A stretch of 24,472 bases of DNA from M3007 sp044350425 (lineage in GTDB: Bacteria; Bacteroidota; Bacteroidia; Chitinophagales; Saprospiraceae). This document shows positions 1 to 10,000 of this stretch, one piece after another (within the stretch, counting starts at the first letter, position 1; the number at the start of each line of letters is the position of its first letter). The notes under the pieces are model-generated. The model made no database searches and had not been told where the DNA came from. It saw only the letters and a list, made by a program, of their open reading frames with translations. The stretch is from the NCBI GenBank assembly GCA_044350425.1, contig JBILHS010000092.1:1-24472 (forward strand), read 5' to 3'. The position numbers were made by a program, and so were the translations under genes.

Positions 1-111
1 GAACTGATCACCAAAACTCCGACTAAAGCATTGACCATCAAAATATTGGAAGAAGAATTATGCGCCCTGAAAGTTGTGATTCCAGGAGCGGAGACGGGGG
101 CTACCGCGTAG
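1..111 (+). CDS. C-terminal fragment of an unknown protein (partial at the window edge)
   Basis: Frame 1 is open from the first base to a TAG at 109-111, giving 36 residues that contain KALTIKILEEELCALKVV and end in ETGATA. The other two plus frames meet stops within the first 25 bases. I do not recognise the family. The amphipathic, charged segment could be the end of a helix. Only the tail is visible, so this may also be a chance open frame. The stop codon lies inside a small hairpin (103-115) that is followed by T residues. Confidence 0.3.
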   Translation, partial: ELITKTPTKALTIKILEEELCALKVVIPGAETGATA

Positions 112-120
112 CGGTTTTGT
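103..120 (+). terminator. Weak candidate intrinsic terminator
   Basis: ACCGC (103-107) and GCGGT (111-115) form a 5-bp GC-rich stem with a 3-base loop, followed by TTTTGTT. It overlaps the stop codon of the partial plus-strand ORF. The stem is short for an intrinsic terminator, so the call is tentative. Confidence 0.25.
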
Positions 121-130
121 TCAACTACTC

Positions 131-194
131 ACTTCCCCGCAACAGACGACTAAGTAAAAAACAAAATCCACTTAGTCGTCCGTTGCGGGTAAGT
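131..194. repeat. Large near-perfect inverted repeat (25-nt arms)
   Basis: The left arm (131-155, starting ACTTCCCCGCAACAG) and the right arm (170-194, ending CGTTGCGGGTAAGT) are reverse complements at 23 of 25 positions. The A-rich loop is 14 nt (156-169). No T-tract follows on either strand, so a classical intrinsic terminator is not supported. It sits in the 267-bp gap between the end of the plus-strand partial ORF and the 3' end of the minus-strand DUF6702 gene. A shared transcript-end structure or a REP/MITE-type element are both possible. No gene was found in this gap. Confidence 0.85.
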
Positions 195-206
195 AACCTA
201 TGTAAA

Positions 207-253
207 ATGCCCCCTGACCACTTTCGCACAGGCGTGAAGCAATCAGGGGGCAT
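207..253. repeat. Second inverted repeat, perfect 11-bp arms
   Basis: ATGCCCCCTGA (207-217) and TCAGGGGGCAT (243-253) are exact reverse complements across a 25-nt spacer. The spacer contains a further imperfect pairing (TTCGC with GCGTGAA). Together this would fold into one long hairpin. No T-run follows on either strand. It lies 13 bp from the first inverted repeat and 125 bp downstream of the DUF6702 stop codon. It could act as an mRNA 3'-end stabiliser or a Rho-assisted stop. Confidence 0.7.
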
Positions 254-378
254 GAACCGTTTAAGCATTTGGGATTGAAGTCATAGTGGGTTGCTTTGGT
301 TTCCTTCGAGCAAATGTAATCTGCCTATTCCAACTTGCCAAAGGAGCAGGTTGAAATATTTTTACGTTGAGTTTCAAT

Positions 379-858
379 TCAAAGATCAAACACCCCCTCC
401 AAAGTCCCCGCATTCAGCACTTTCGCCTCCCGCCCCTTGCCGGGAAAAATAGCATAGACCATATTCGTCTGGTCACGGAATTTTTCCACCAACAGCGAGT
501 TCTTCACGTTGATTTTTGAGATTTTTTGGGTAAAAACCGGCGTGGAAAACGTGACCAATACCTGGTCGTTTTTCTGGCGGACGGACTGGAATGTGAGCGC
601 TTGTTTGCTGCCATTGAGGCTCAGTTCAAGGTGTTTTGCAACATAGTCGCCAATGGTCTTGCCTGCGGGTATTGCGGCATTGGGGTCGCCTGCGAGTGTG
701 GCCGTCAGGTCGTCGACAAACAGAAAGACCTTCACCTCAAACGACTTTTTTTCTTCAGAAAATACCAACTCCGTCACGCTCATTTTGAAGTCGTGATCGG
801 CAGGTTCGGCATGGCCGAAGGCAAAAAGAAAAAGAAATATTGATTTAATTATCAGCAT
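379..858 (-). CDS. DUF6702 family secreted protein
   Basis: A 159-residue protein resembling the DUF6702 family of Bacteroidota, whose function is unknown. It starts with a signal-peptide-like stretch (MLIIKSIFLFLFAFGHA) and continues with a small beta-rich domain. The family-typical core is visible: HDFKMSVTELVF after the signal, then a strand ending FLFVDDLTATL (about residues 44-54), and a C-terminal NMVYAIFPGKG segment. I chose the ATG at 858 because it opens directly onto the signal peptide and has AGGAG 11 nt upstream. A longer GTG start at 909 would overlap the upstream gene and add a non-signal-like extension. It follows the HupE/UreJ_2-type gene by 34 bp, and the two are probably co-transcribed. 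Family assignment is from pattern memory; function remains unknown. Confidence 0.75.
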   Translation of the reverse strand: MLIIKSIFLFLFAFGHAEPADHDFKMSVTELVFSEEKKSFEVKVFLFVDDLTATLAGDPNAAIPAGKTIGDYVAKHLELSLNGSKQALTFQSVRQKNDQVLVTFSTPVFTQKISKINVKNSLLVEKFRDQTNMVYAIFPGKGREAKVLNAGTLEGVFDL

Positions 859-892
859 ATCGTACTCAACTCCTGACCCCTGAAGGGCAATG

Positions 893-1486
893 TCATTGGT
901 TAAACACACTCTGCAAAATTAACACCAGCGCCCCACCGCCGCCTAATCCTGATACGTACAGATTCCAGTCCCTATGTTGCAGCTTGAATACTTTTGCCAG
1001 AAAAAAATAAAGCCCGAAGAAAACGATTACAATCAACAACTGCCCTAATTCGATGCCCACGTTGAAGGAAAACAGCGGCTTGACGACGCTTCCCGCTTCC
1101 CCCATCAGTGCCTGGAAAAAATTGGCGAAGCCCATGCCGTGTATCAGTCCAAAGAACAACGCCATCAGGTAGTTCGTCGAAACGGATTTTGAAAAAACGC
1201 CGCCTTCCGCCTTCCCTGACCAGATGTTATGGACGCTCGTTAGCACAATGGTTACCGGTATCAGGAATTCTACCAGATCCTTCGGGACGTTCAGCACCTG
1301 AAACCCGGCCAGCACCAGCGTCAGCGAATGCCCGATGGTGAAAGCCGTAATCAGAATCAGCAGATTCCTCCAGTCCCGCCAATGGTACATGGCACAAAGT
1401 GTCACGATGAACAGCAGGTGATCGAACGCCTTCGGGTCGGCGATGTGGTGAAATCCGAGTTGCAGGAAACTTAAAAATTCAGACAT
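893..1486 (-). CDS. HupE/UreJ_2 family integral membrane protein
   Basis: A 197-residue polytopic inner-membrane protein with about five to six hydrophobic helices. It has the histidine pattern of the HupE/UreJ_2 family: GFHHIADPKAFDHLLF near the N-terminus (His13, His14, Asp22, His23), AFTIGHSLTL (His53) and FGLIHGMGFANFF (His116), plus a conserved-looking FNVGIELGQL loop. The family is named after hydrogenase and urease accessory proteins, but no such genes occur here. A metal-related role would follow only from the histidines and is not shown. The ATG at 1486 was chosen because the upstream extension to a TTG at 1561 is hydrophilic and lies in a palindromic repeat. The upstream sequence is A-rich (GAAAAAATG) with no Shine-Dalgarno. 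It sits between the M1 peptidase and the DUF6702 gene. Confidence 0.85.
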   Translation of the reverse strand: MSEFLSFLQLGFHHIADPKAFDHLLFIVTLCAMYHWRDWRNLLILITAFTIGHSLTLVLAGFQVLNVPKDLVEFLIPVTIVLTSVHNIWSGKAEGGVFSKSVSTNYLMALFFGLIHGMGFANFFQALMGEAGSVVKPLFSFNVGIELGQLLIVIVFFGLYFFLAKVFKLQHRDWNLYVSGLGGGGALVLILQSVFNQ

Positions 1487-1500
1487 TTTTTCGGTGTTCT

Positions 1501-1579
1501 TAGTGCCGCATCCGCCGGATGCGGCACTAGTGCGGCGTCCAGCAGCAGATTCAAACCCCAACTGCCGGACGCGGCACTA
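1501..1579. repeat. REP-like GC-rich palindrome cluster
   Basis: TAGTGCCGCATCC (1501-1513), GCC loop, and GGATGCGGCACTA (1517-1529) form a perfect 13-bp hairpin. A second imperfect copy follows: AGTGCGGCGTCC (1529-1540) pairs with GGACGCGGCACT (1567-1578) at 11 of 12 positions across 26 nt. The two units share the core GTGCCGC-ATCC/GTCC and overlap at 1529. The distal arm overlaps the TAG stop codon (1577-1579) of the M1 peptidase gene, so the cluster fills the gap to the HupE/UreJ_2 gene. No T-tract follows. This looks like a mobile or dispersed extragenic palindrome that could stabilise or separate the two parts of the transcript. Confidence 0.8.
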
Positions 1580-3967
1580 TGGTTTCTTGATTTTCGAATT
1601 CTTCGCCTTCTGCATCATGTTCTGGTCCTTTTCAAACTTATGTTTTTTATAGACCATGAACAGTTTTGGTTCCGCCGGAATTGGTCTGCTGTTGTTTTTT
1701 TCATCCACGTCCGCCGTTTCCCGCCAAGGGTCGAGTTTTATGGATTTGACCTCCTTGTTTTTTACAAATACCTGCGTGAATTTTTGCTCGTTCTTTCGCC
1801 ATATCTCCACCGGTATTCGTTCTGTTTCCTTCGTGCCATCGTTGTAGGTCCATTCCAATATCACGGGGGTTACCATGCCGCCTTTATTGCTGAACCGCAA
1901 TTCGTAGTAATTTTTATTGGCAAAAAGTTTTTCTTTTTCTTTTTTGGAAAAGGTTTCATGAAACAACTTCATGGTGTTCGTTTGAACGCTGTCTGTGGTC
2001 TCCCAAGGTTTGTAGAAAGTGTAAAAATCCTGCAAAGCGGTGTCTTTTTCTACTGGAAATTGTTTCGTTTCTTCCCGGTAACGCGCCATGGTGAGCGTCT
2101 CAAAAGGCGCATTAATCGTGTTGGTGAAGGTGTCCAACTTAGGCTCCGGGTTGTTTTCAAGGTCCACTTTCAGCCACTCGATACTGTCCAGGGAGATGTC
2201 CACTTTTTCGATGCCGTAGAACCAGCCACGCCAAAACCAGTCCAGGTCCTGGCCGCTGGCATCTTCCAGGGAACGGAAAAAGTCGGCGGGCGTTGGGTGC
2301 TTGAAAGCCCAGCGGCGGCAGTATTCCTTGAAGGCGTAGTCAAATTTTTCCCGGCCCATCACCGTTTCGCGAAGAATGTTCAGCGCTGTAGCCGGCTTTG
2401 CATAAGCGTTTGCGAAGTAGTTGACGATGTTCTCCGAATTGGTCATGATGGGTTCCAATTGGTCCACCGGACTGTTCATATAGCCGGTAATCAAGTGCGG
2501 CGGGCCTTCGCCTGAGTCATAGTTGTTGTCCCATTCCTGCTCTGTCAGGTATTGCATGAAGGTATTGATCCCCTCATCGAACCAAGCCCATTGGCGCTCG
2601 TCGGAATTAATAATCATGGGGAAATAATTGTGCCCCACTTCATGAAAAATGACTGTCAATGCAGCATTTTTCGACTCCTCGTCGTAAGTGCCATCCGCCT
2701 CGGCCCGGCCTGGGTTGAAGCAAATCATGGGGTATTCCATACCGTTCTGCGCCTCGACGCTGATGGCTGTCGGGTATGGGTACGGTATGCTGAACTTACT
2801 GTACGTCTTGAGCGTATGAGCCACCGCCTTGGTCGAATAGCGGCGATAAATCGGGTAAGCTTCCCTGGGGTAATAGCTCATGCACATCACGGGTTTGCCA
2901 TCCTCGTTCTTCACCTGCATGGCATCCCAAATAAAGCGACGGCAGGCTGTCCATGCAAAGTCACGAACGTTCTCAGCCTTATAGTGCCAGGTTTTCAGGT
3001 CTTTGGATTTTTTCTTTTTTTCCAGATTGTTTGCCTCGTTAAGGGTAACAATTTCCAGGGGTTCGCTGCTGGCCTGCGCCTTCTGCCAGCGCTGAAACTG
3101 CTCCGGACTCAACATTTTCTGATAGTTTTGGCAAACACCTGTGCCGCCTACGGTGAAGTCGCTCGGGAGTGTAATTTTTACATCATAGTCGCCAAAATTG
3201 AGGGCAAATTCACCTGTGCCGGTAAACTGGTCGCTCTGCCAGCCCTCGAAATCGCTGTAAACGCACATCCTCGGGAACCACTGCGTGATCGTAAACAAGT
3301 AGTTCTCGTCCTTTTCAAAATATTCGTAGCCGCCCCGACCGAAGGTGATGTTGTTGATACGGTCAATCAGCACGTAGCTCCACTCGATATTGAACTCAAA
3401 CTTTTGGCCTGGGGCCAAAGGCTGTGGTAGTTCCACCCGCATCACGGTGTTGTCGATGAAATGTTTCAGTGCAGCGCCTTTATTGTCGGTCACGGACTTG
3501 ATTCGGTGGCCATAGTCGGCAAACTCGGTCCAGGATTCCAGCATTCTCATGGCATTTTCGTTCATGTTTGTGCCGATATTGTGCGGATGCGCATGGTGCA
3601 GGTCGTTGTTAGCGGAGTGCTCGTTTTCGTCAAGTTGCAGCCAGAGGTAACGCAGGGTTTGAGGGGAATTGTTGTGATAAGTCAGGTGCTCTTTGCCCGT
3701 CAGTTGGCGTTTTTCAGGATCCAGGGACGCTTCTATTTTGTAGTCGCAACGCTGTTGCCAATATGCAGGACCGGGCGAACCGTCGGCGCTGCGGTAGTCG
3801 TTGGGGCTGGGCAATACCATTCCGAGTTGCTCAAAGGAAAAGCCGTGGTTGGGGCGCTTGGGCGCTTCCGGCTTTTCCCTGGCTTTTTCCTGGGCAAATA
3901 TCCCGGTGACGCTGAGACACATCAGGAGTAAGAAAACTTGTCCGACCTTGATTGATTTCAAGTTCAT
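1577..3967 (-). CDS. Exported M1 family metallopeptidase (gluzincin)
   Basis: A 796-residue zinc aminopeptidase-like protein. With the ATG at 3967 it begins with a signal peptide (MNLKSIKVGQVFLLLMCLSVTGIFAQ). An N-terminal beta domain leads to the substrate-binding variant QNGMEYP (about residues 408-414), the zinc site HEVGH (442-446) and the third ligand in WFDEG (Glu465, 19 residues after the second His), as expected for M1. A likely catalytic Tyr lies in NAYAKPATAL (about 522). The tail is Lys-rich and carries no T9SS sorting domain, so the enzyme is probably periplasmic rather than surface-exported. The reading frame is open to an ATG at 4114, but that would overlap the upstream gene's stop and bury the signal peptide 49 residues inside. 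Substrate is unknown. The upstream gene is 127 bp away; the HupE/UreJ_2 gene follows. Confidence 0.9.
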   Translation of the reverse strand: MNLKSIKVGQVFLLLMCLSVTGIFAQEKAREKPEAPKRPNHGFSFEQLGMVLPSPNDYRSADGSPGPAYWQQRCDYKIEASLDPEKRQLTGKEHLTYHNNSPQTLRYLWLQLDENEHSANNDLHHAHPHNIGTNMNENAMRMLESWTEFADYGHRIKSVTDNKGAALKHFIDNTVMRVELPQPLAPGQKFEFNIEWSYVLIDRINNITFGRGGYEYFEKDENYLFTITQWFPRMCVYSDFEGWQSDQFTGTGEFALNFGDYDVKITLPSDFTVGGTGVCQNYQKMLSPEQFQRWQKAQASSEPLEIVTLNEANNLEKKKKSKDLKTWHYKAENVRDFAWTACRRFIWDAMQVKNEDGKPVMCMSYYPREAYPIYRRYSTKAVAHTLKTYSKFSIPYPYPTAISVEAQNGMEYPMICFNPGRAEADGTYDEESKNAALTVIFHEVGHNYFPMIINSDERQWAWFDEGINTFMQYLTEQEWDNNYDSGEGPPHLITGYMNSPVDQLEPIMTNSENIVNYFANAYAKPATALNILRETVMGREKFDYAFKEYCRRWAFKHPTPADFFRSLEDASGQDLDWFWRGWFYGIEKVDISLDSIEWLKVDLENNPEPKLDTFTNTINAPFETLTMARYREETKQFPVEKDTALQDFYTFYKPWETTDSVQTNTMKLFHETFSKKEKEKLFANKNYYELRFSNKGGMVTPVILEWTYNDGTKETERIPVEIWRKNEQKFTQVFVKNKEVKSIKLDPWRETADVDEKNNSRPIPAEPKLFMVYKKHKFEKDQNMMQKAKNSKIKKP

Positions 3968-4000
3968 GCTTGTTTGAGTTGTTTTTAAAAAAGGAAGCCG

Positions 4001-4008
4001 CGAAGGTA
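4001..4008 (-). promoter_or_regulatory. Candidate -7 element for the M1 peptidase gene
   Basis: On the minus strand TACCTTCG matches the Bacteroidota -7 consensus TAnnTTTG at 7 of 8 positions and lies 34 bp upstream of the ATG at 3967. No convincing TTG -33 box is visible at the right distance. If real, it would exclude the longer start at 4114. Confidence 0.3.
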
Positions 4009-4094
4009 ATGATAGCACAGAAAAGAAAAACGAGCTGAAGACTAATGGCCGGATCATATTTACGGGGTTTGTATGCGCTTTTTTCATTAAGGTC

Positions 4095-7000
4095 CTACCG
4101 AACCACCGTAACATCTCCCTTAAAAGTCACCACCTCCCCATCAATAAACCGTACCACAGCATAATAAGCAAATACGCCCGGGTTGACTCCTTCGCCTTTG
4201 TAACGTCCATCCCAGCCATTGCCTGGGTCATTCGGCAGGTAGTTGCGCTGCACAAAAACCGCTTCGCCCCAGCGGTCAAAGATCTGGAAGGACTCGATCT
4301 CGGCCACATCCCGTCCGCCAAACACATACAACACAGGATCAATACCGGTATCTGGATTGAAAACATTGGGGATGTAAATGTTGCGGGGCTTTTCCACCTG
4401 GATCAGGATTCGATCCTGCGCTTTGCAGCCGCTGGAATCGGTCACGGTGACGTTTACCTGCCAGGAATGCAGCGGGAAGAAGTTCTGATATGGCTTGTCC
4501 GCTGCAGTAGAATCGAGTAAGGGCTGCCACTGGATGCTCTCTAAGTTGTTGAAGGGTAGGGAGGTCTGCAATACAATATGGGCAGAATCAGCCAATTCGA
4601 GCTTCAGGTCTGCACCCAGGTTGGCGGTCAGTAGCGGGGGCTGGTTCACCGTAAGCACAGAGGTCTCGCTTTCACAACCATTGGCATCCTGCAGGGTGAT
4701 CACGTAATCTCCTTGTACCAGGCCTGTAAACAAGGGACTGGCCCCAAAAGGCCCCCCATTCAGAGCATACAAAACCGGAGGGTGGGTACTACTCACCGCA
4801 TCCACGGACACGGCGCCGTTCTGCTCGCCAAAACAACGCACATCCCGCGCGGACACCAGATCCGCCTGAGGCAACTCGTTGTCTTCGGTAACCACCACCT
4901 GGTCAGCGTCTGTGCAGCCTTGTGGACTGGTCACCAAAAGCGTGTAGGTGCCGCCTGCTTTTGCGATTAAGAGTTTGTCTGTACCCACGGTGTCTCCCTG
5001 AAGCAACCAATGGTAACTGCCGGTGGAGGTGCCCGGACCACCTAAATTAGCGCTTAACACATTGCAATTCAAAGTATTGTCCAGGCCAGCATCGGCATTG
5101 GGTGCCGGGAAAATGATGACCGATACCATGGATACATCCTCCCCACAAGGCGCCGAAGCATTGAGCAGATATTGAAAACTATAGGTGCCAGGGGCTTGTC
5201 CGTTGGACTGGAAAGTGCCGGCACTGGCGTTGAACGTACCGCCCTGAGAAGGGATCACCGAGGTCTCCGTCCATTGGCCTCCCGCGTCTGCGCCGGTGAG
5301 CCGGGTATTCAGTTGCACCAACTGGCCGGTACCGGCACAGATCTCCAGGGGATCAAGGGGTGTCCCGGCTTCTACAGGCTGATTCACTACAACCGAAGCG
5401 ATATCTGCAAGTAAGGTGCTGCAATTCGGTGCGCTGCCGTCAATCACTTGAGTCAGGGTATAAGTAGTGCTGGTAAATGGCGCAACATTGAGCGTCACGG
5501 TTTGGCTGCCAGTGATCACCAGGCTGCTATTGTTGGTGCCATCGGTGTATTCCAGTGTGATGGGATAAGTGCCGGTTCCATTGAAGGATAACACGGCCTC
5601 TCCTCCGAGACAAAGGGTGGCGTCGCCACTGAGGTCGGCAGTCGGAAGCGGTTTCCACTGCACTGCTGCGCCGGGGGTGACCGACAAGCAAAGGTCATTC
5701 AAGTCGACATTGCCACCGGTATTGTTGCCTGCAATGGCCGAGATATAATAGGTGACACCAAACTGCAGGTTGCCGCCAAAAACAAAACTAGGTTGGCTGT
5801 TAAAGGCAAACACCGTATTGCCCACTGCCGCCCCGGATCCATTGTGCAGGATAAACTGTACGAGATCATTGGCGTCTGTGGTAGCATCGTTGTTCCAAAT
5901 CGCCTGGGCAGGCTGATCCGCACAGAAGCTGGCCGCTGTGGTTTGCATCGTTCCGGCATCGGTGCTGCAGTCGCAGTTGTGCACTCCTGAGATGTTTGGA
6001 CTTTCACAGCCATTGGCGTCCACCAGCACAAAAGAATAGATCGTATTGGTGGGCAAAGGCTCAGCACTGAAATTATTCCCTGCAAAGGTTCCGGTCAAAC
6101 CACTCACTGTATAAGGCGCCTGGCCGTTGGTAGCGTTAAAGGCCACCACAAACTCAGTATTCGTGCCATTGCAGATCTCCTCCAGTGCGGTGACCACCGG
6201 CAGGGCGTTGAACGTAACCGTGACCTCATCCTGGGCGGCACATACGCCATTCAATTCGCTCCAGCGGAACACATAATCGCCATTCACGGAGACTGTCACG
6301 TCACTTTTCGGGTCTGTGGGATCATTGAAAGTGGCAGTGCCAGGTCCGGAAACGAGGGTCCAGCTGCCGTCAAAACTGCCATCAGCGCCATATAGCGCGA
6401 TGGTTTGACCGCAGGTGTTGAGGTCAGGTCCGGCATTCGGCGTCGGATTTTGCAGCCATTGCACGGGTTGACCCGGCGCTACTGAAAAACAGGGATCCAA
6501 AGGATCCGGGAATCCATTGAGCGGGTTGCCTGCTACCAGAGAGATGTAATAGGTACTTCCATAGATCATCTGGGCCGCATTGAACGCGAAGATCCCGCTG
6601 GTATTCTGGTCATAAATATTGCCCAGCGCGGGTCCGGCACCATTGTGTAGCACATAAGCGCTGACATCGTTGCCATCCAGATTCAGGTCGCCATTGGCGG
6701 TGGCTGTCAGGGTTTGTCCCTGGCAAACGCTCAGGGTCTGGGCAGACATGGTTCCGGCATTGGTGGCGCAGTTGCAGCTGTACGCGCCCTGTATCTGTGG
6801 CATGATGCAGCCGTTCGCATCGGCGATATTGTAAGTGTAAGAAAGGCCGTTGGCGAAAGGATTGGAAATGAAAATATTTCCGGTAATGGCTGTTCCGTTG
6901 ATGGTAAATGGTGCTGTGCCTCCGGCGATGCTGAGGGTAACGGTAAAGTTCTCATTGGCCACGTCACAGGTACGCACGAGATCACCGAGTGCTGGTGATT

Positions 7001-10000
7001 CATTGAACTGTAGACTGACCTGATCGGTCCCGACACAGCCGTTTTGGGCCAGGGTCCAGGTGAGCGTATACACCCCAAATCCGCTGGCGGTGGTGGGGGA
7101 GCCCGGACTTTGCAGGTTGCTGATGTTGAGGCTGCCGCCTGCCGGGGCATTGTTGATGGTCCATTCGCCCAGGCTGCCTGCCGGGAGGTTGCCATTGAGG
7201 TTTAACTGGGTTCCGCAGGTACTCAGATCCGGGCCGGCATTGGCCACCGGATTTTGATAAAAAACAATGGGTTGTCCGGGCGTAACCGAAAGACATGGAT
7301 CGCTGGGATCGGGTAAACCGGCCAGATTGTTGCCCACTACGAACGACACATAATAAGTGGTGCTAAAGGTCATACCGGGCAGGAAATCAAAGACCCCCGA
7401 GGTGTTTTGGGCAATCTGAGTGCCCAGCGCAGTTCCAGGCAGGGTATGGAGCACATAGGCGATCGTGTCATTGGCATCCAGGGTTTGTCCGCCGAGATGC
7501 GTGGTGCTGATACTGCCGCCTTCGCAGCTGGAGAGCGGCGCCAGATCCATTTGACCGGCATCTGTAGAACAGTTGCAGATAAAGGAACCATTCAAGGGCG
7601 CAGAAGCACATCCGGCACTGTCTGTCACGAGGTAGGAATAAGTACCGCCTTCCGGGATCGGGTCAGAGATGAATCCGTTCCCCGAAGCAGTCCCGGTTGG
7701 TGTTCCGGTGGTCAGATAATTGGGGGTTCCGCCGCTGATCTGGAAAGAGATGGTGAAGTTTTCGTTGGCACCGTCACAAACCCGGACCAGGTTCACCATA
7801 CTGGGCGATGCGTTGAAATCCAGCACCACCGTATCTGCATCTATGCATCCATTGTTGTCCAGCGCCCAGGAAAGGGTAAAAACCCCGTGACTGGAAGCAG
7901 TTGCGGAAGTATTGGGGTTTTGCAGGCTGGTAATGTTCAGACTATCGCCCACCGGACCGCTTAAAACGGACCAGGTCCCGATCCCAACACCCGTTCCGGC
8001 GCTGAGCAATTGGCTGAGGCCACAGGTATCCTGATCCAGTCCTGCGTTGGCCAGCGGGTTTTTGTAGAAAATAACGGGTTGTCCCTGCGCTACAGACAAA
8101 CAAGGATCCAGGGGATCAGGCAAGCCATTGAGATTATTGCCAGCGACCAGCGAAATGTAATAGGTCTGGCCAAAAACCATACCTGGTTGATAATCAAAGG
8201 TTCCGCTGGCGTTTTGACCAAAGATGCCCGGGACCAGGGTCGTGCCCGGACCGCTGTGCAACACATAGGCCGTGATGTCATTTGCATCCAGCGATTGTCC
8301 GCCGAGATGCACCGCGCTTACGCTATCGTTTTCGCAGGCGCTTAAAGGCGTCAGGTTCATGGTGCCGGCGCTGGTGGCACAGGCACAATTGAAGGAACCT
8401 GTGATCAGGTTGGAAGCACAGGAATTGGTGTCTGAGATCAAAAACGAATAGGGTAGGCCACTCAGGATAGAGTCGGAGGTGAAAATTCCTCCGCTCAGGG
8501 TACCTCCCGGAATGGTGTAGGGCGCGGTACCACCCGAAACCGGGAAGGAAACCGTGTAATAGGTATTGGTGCTGTTGCACTGGATGCTGATGGCTCCGGC
8601 AGCCGGGAAAGACAGACTGACGTTGAAGCAGTTGTCGGCACTGGCTCCGCATGCATTCGAGGCGTTGACACAAACGATCCCGCTGGAAGTATTGGGGTCC
8701 CAATTAAGCAACAAAGAATCAGTGCCTTGTCCGCTGAGGAAGGTCCCGATCGTGGCGATCCAGGTATAATTGGTCGCGCCGGGTACGTTGACCAGGGTAT
8801 ACAGGGCATTGCCTCCCGGACAGGCATTTGAATTGCCGCTGATGAAAGGCGAAACGGGTGGCGAGGTGATCTGAACATTCAGACAAACATCCTGACTGAT
8901 TCCACAAGCACCCGTTGCATTCACGCACAGGGTTCCGGCGGGGCTGTTGCCCCAGTCTACGATCACATTGGTGGTGCTTTGTCCGGAAGCCAGGTTTCCT
9001 CCGGTGACGGTCCAGGCATAACCCGTTGCATTGGCTACCAGGGGAATGCTGTAAGCTTCCTGGGCGCCTGCGCAAAGGGTGTCGTCGCCCTGAGGCATAA
9101 GCGGTGCAGGTGCGGGGGTGATGTTTACAGGGATACAGGTAGCCAAACTGGTACCACAGATATTAACCGAAGATACACAAACCGTCCCGGAAAGATTGCT
9201 GCCCCAGACCAGAGTAATGGAACTTCCGTTGGCGCTGCCGAGGATGCTCACACCTGCCGGGAGCGTCCAGGCATAAGAGGTAGCTGCAGGTACCAAAGTC
9301 GCTGTGTAAGTTGCGGTATCGCCCTGGCACAAGTTGGCCGGTCCACTGACCGCAGCAGGTGCGGCCGGCGGTGCGCTGTCGTCAGTCAGCGTGATCTCTA
9401 TGGAATCGCAGCAAAAAGCGCCGCCTCCGTTTTTACAAACCCGGAGCTGATAATCGCCCGGTTCATTGACCAGCACATTGATATTGCTGTTTGAACCCAC
9501 AATGTTGCCGCCATTGGAAGTGGTCCACAGATAAGTCACCCCGCCACCCGTGGTGGAGCCAGCTCCGGTGATCTGGATACTGGGCGTGTTACAGTTCAGG
9601 CTGCCGGTGGGGGTGGCGACTGCGGCCACATTGAGGACCTGCAAATTGAGGTTCACAAAGCTATCACAGCCAAACGGGGTCTGGTAGGCCTCCTGGTAAA
9701 CGCCCGCCGAGCAATTGCCCTCAAATCCCGGGGTCGTGGCACATTCTCCCGCACAGATGAACTCGACCAGATTGATCGAGGCGGGTTGTCTGACGGTCAG
9801 ATTCAAAGTGGCGACATAAGTACAGCCCTGAGCCGTGGTGATGTTTCTGATATAAGTTCCAGTTTGACAATAGTTTTGGTTGAAAAACAGAAAGCAATTC
9901 GGCGCACAGATCTCTTCAAAAAATTCTTCATCCGGTGGGTTCGCATTGATGGTCACTCCGACACAGTTGCCTGAAATATTGCCACAAAAGGGTGGGGTGC

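Noticed and set aside
60..278. Plus-strand 72-residue open frame
   Set aside because: It runs through both inverted repeats, has no recognisable motif and low-complexity basic composition; it is most likely non-coding.
893..1486. Hydrogenase or urease accessory function for the HupE/UreJ-type protein
   Set aside because: No hydrogenase, urease or nickel-transport genes lie in the window; the family name alone does not support the role.
1640..3931. Long open frames opposite the M1 peptidase (up to 292 residues)
   Set aside because: They are antisense to a clear M1 peptidase with an intact zinc site; their translations are Phe/Val-rich shadows without motifs.
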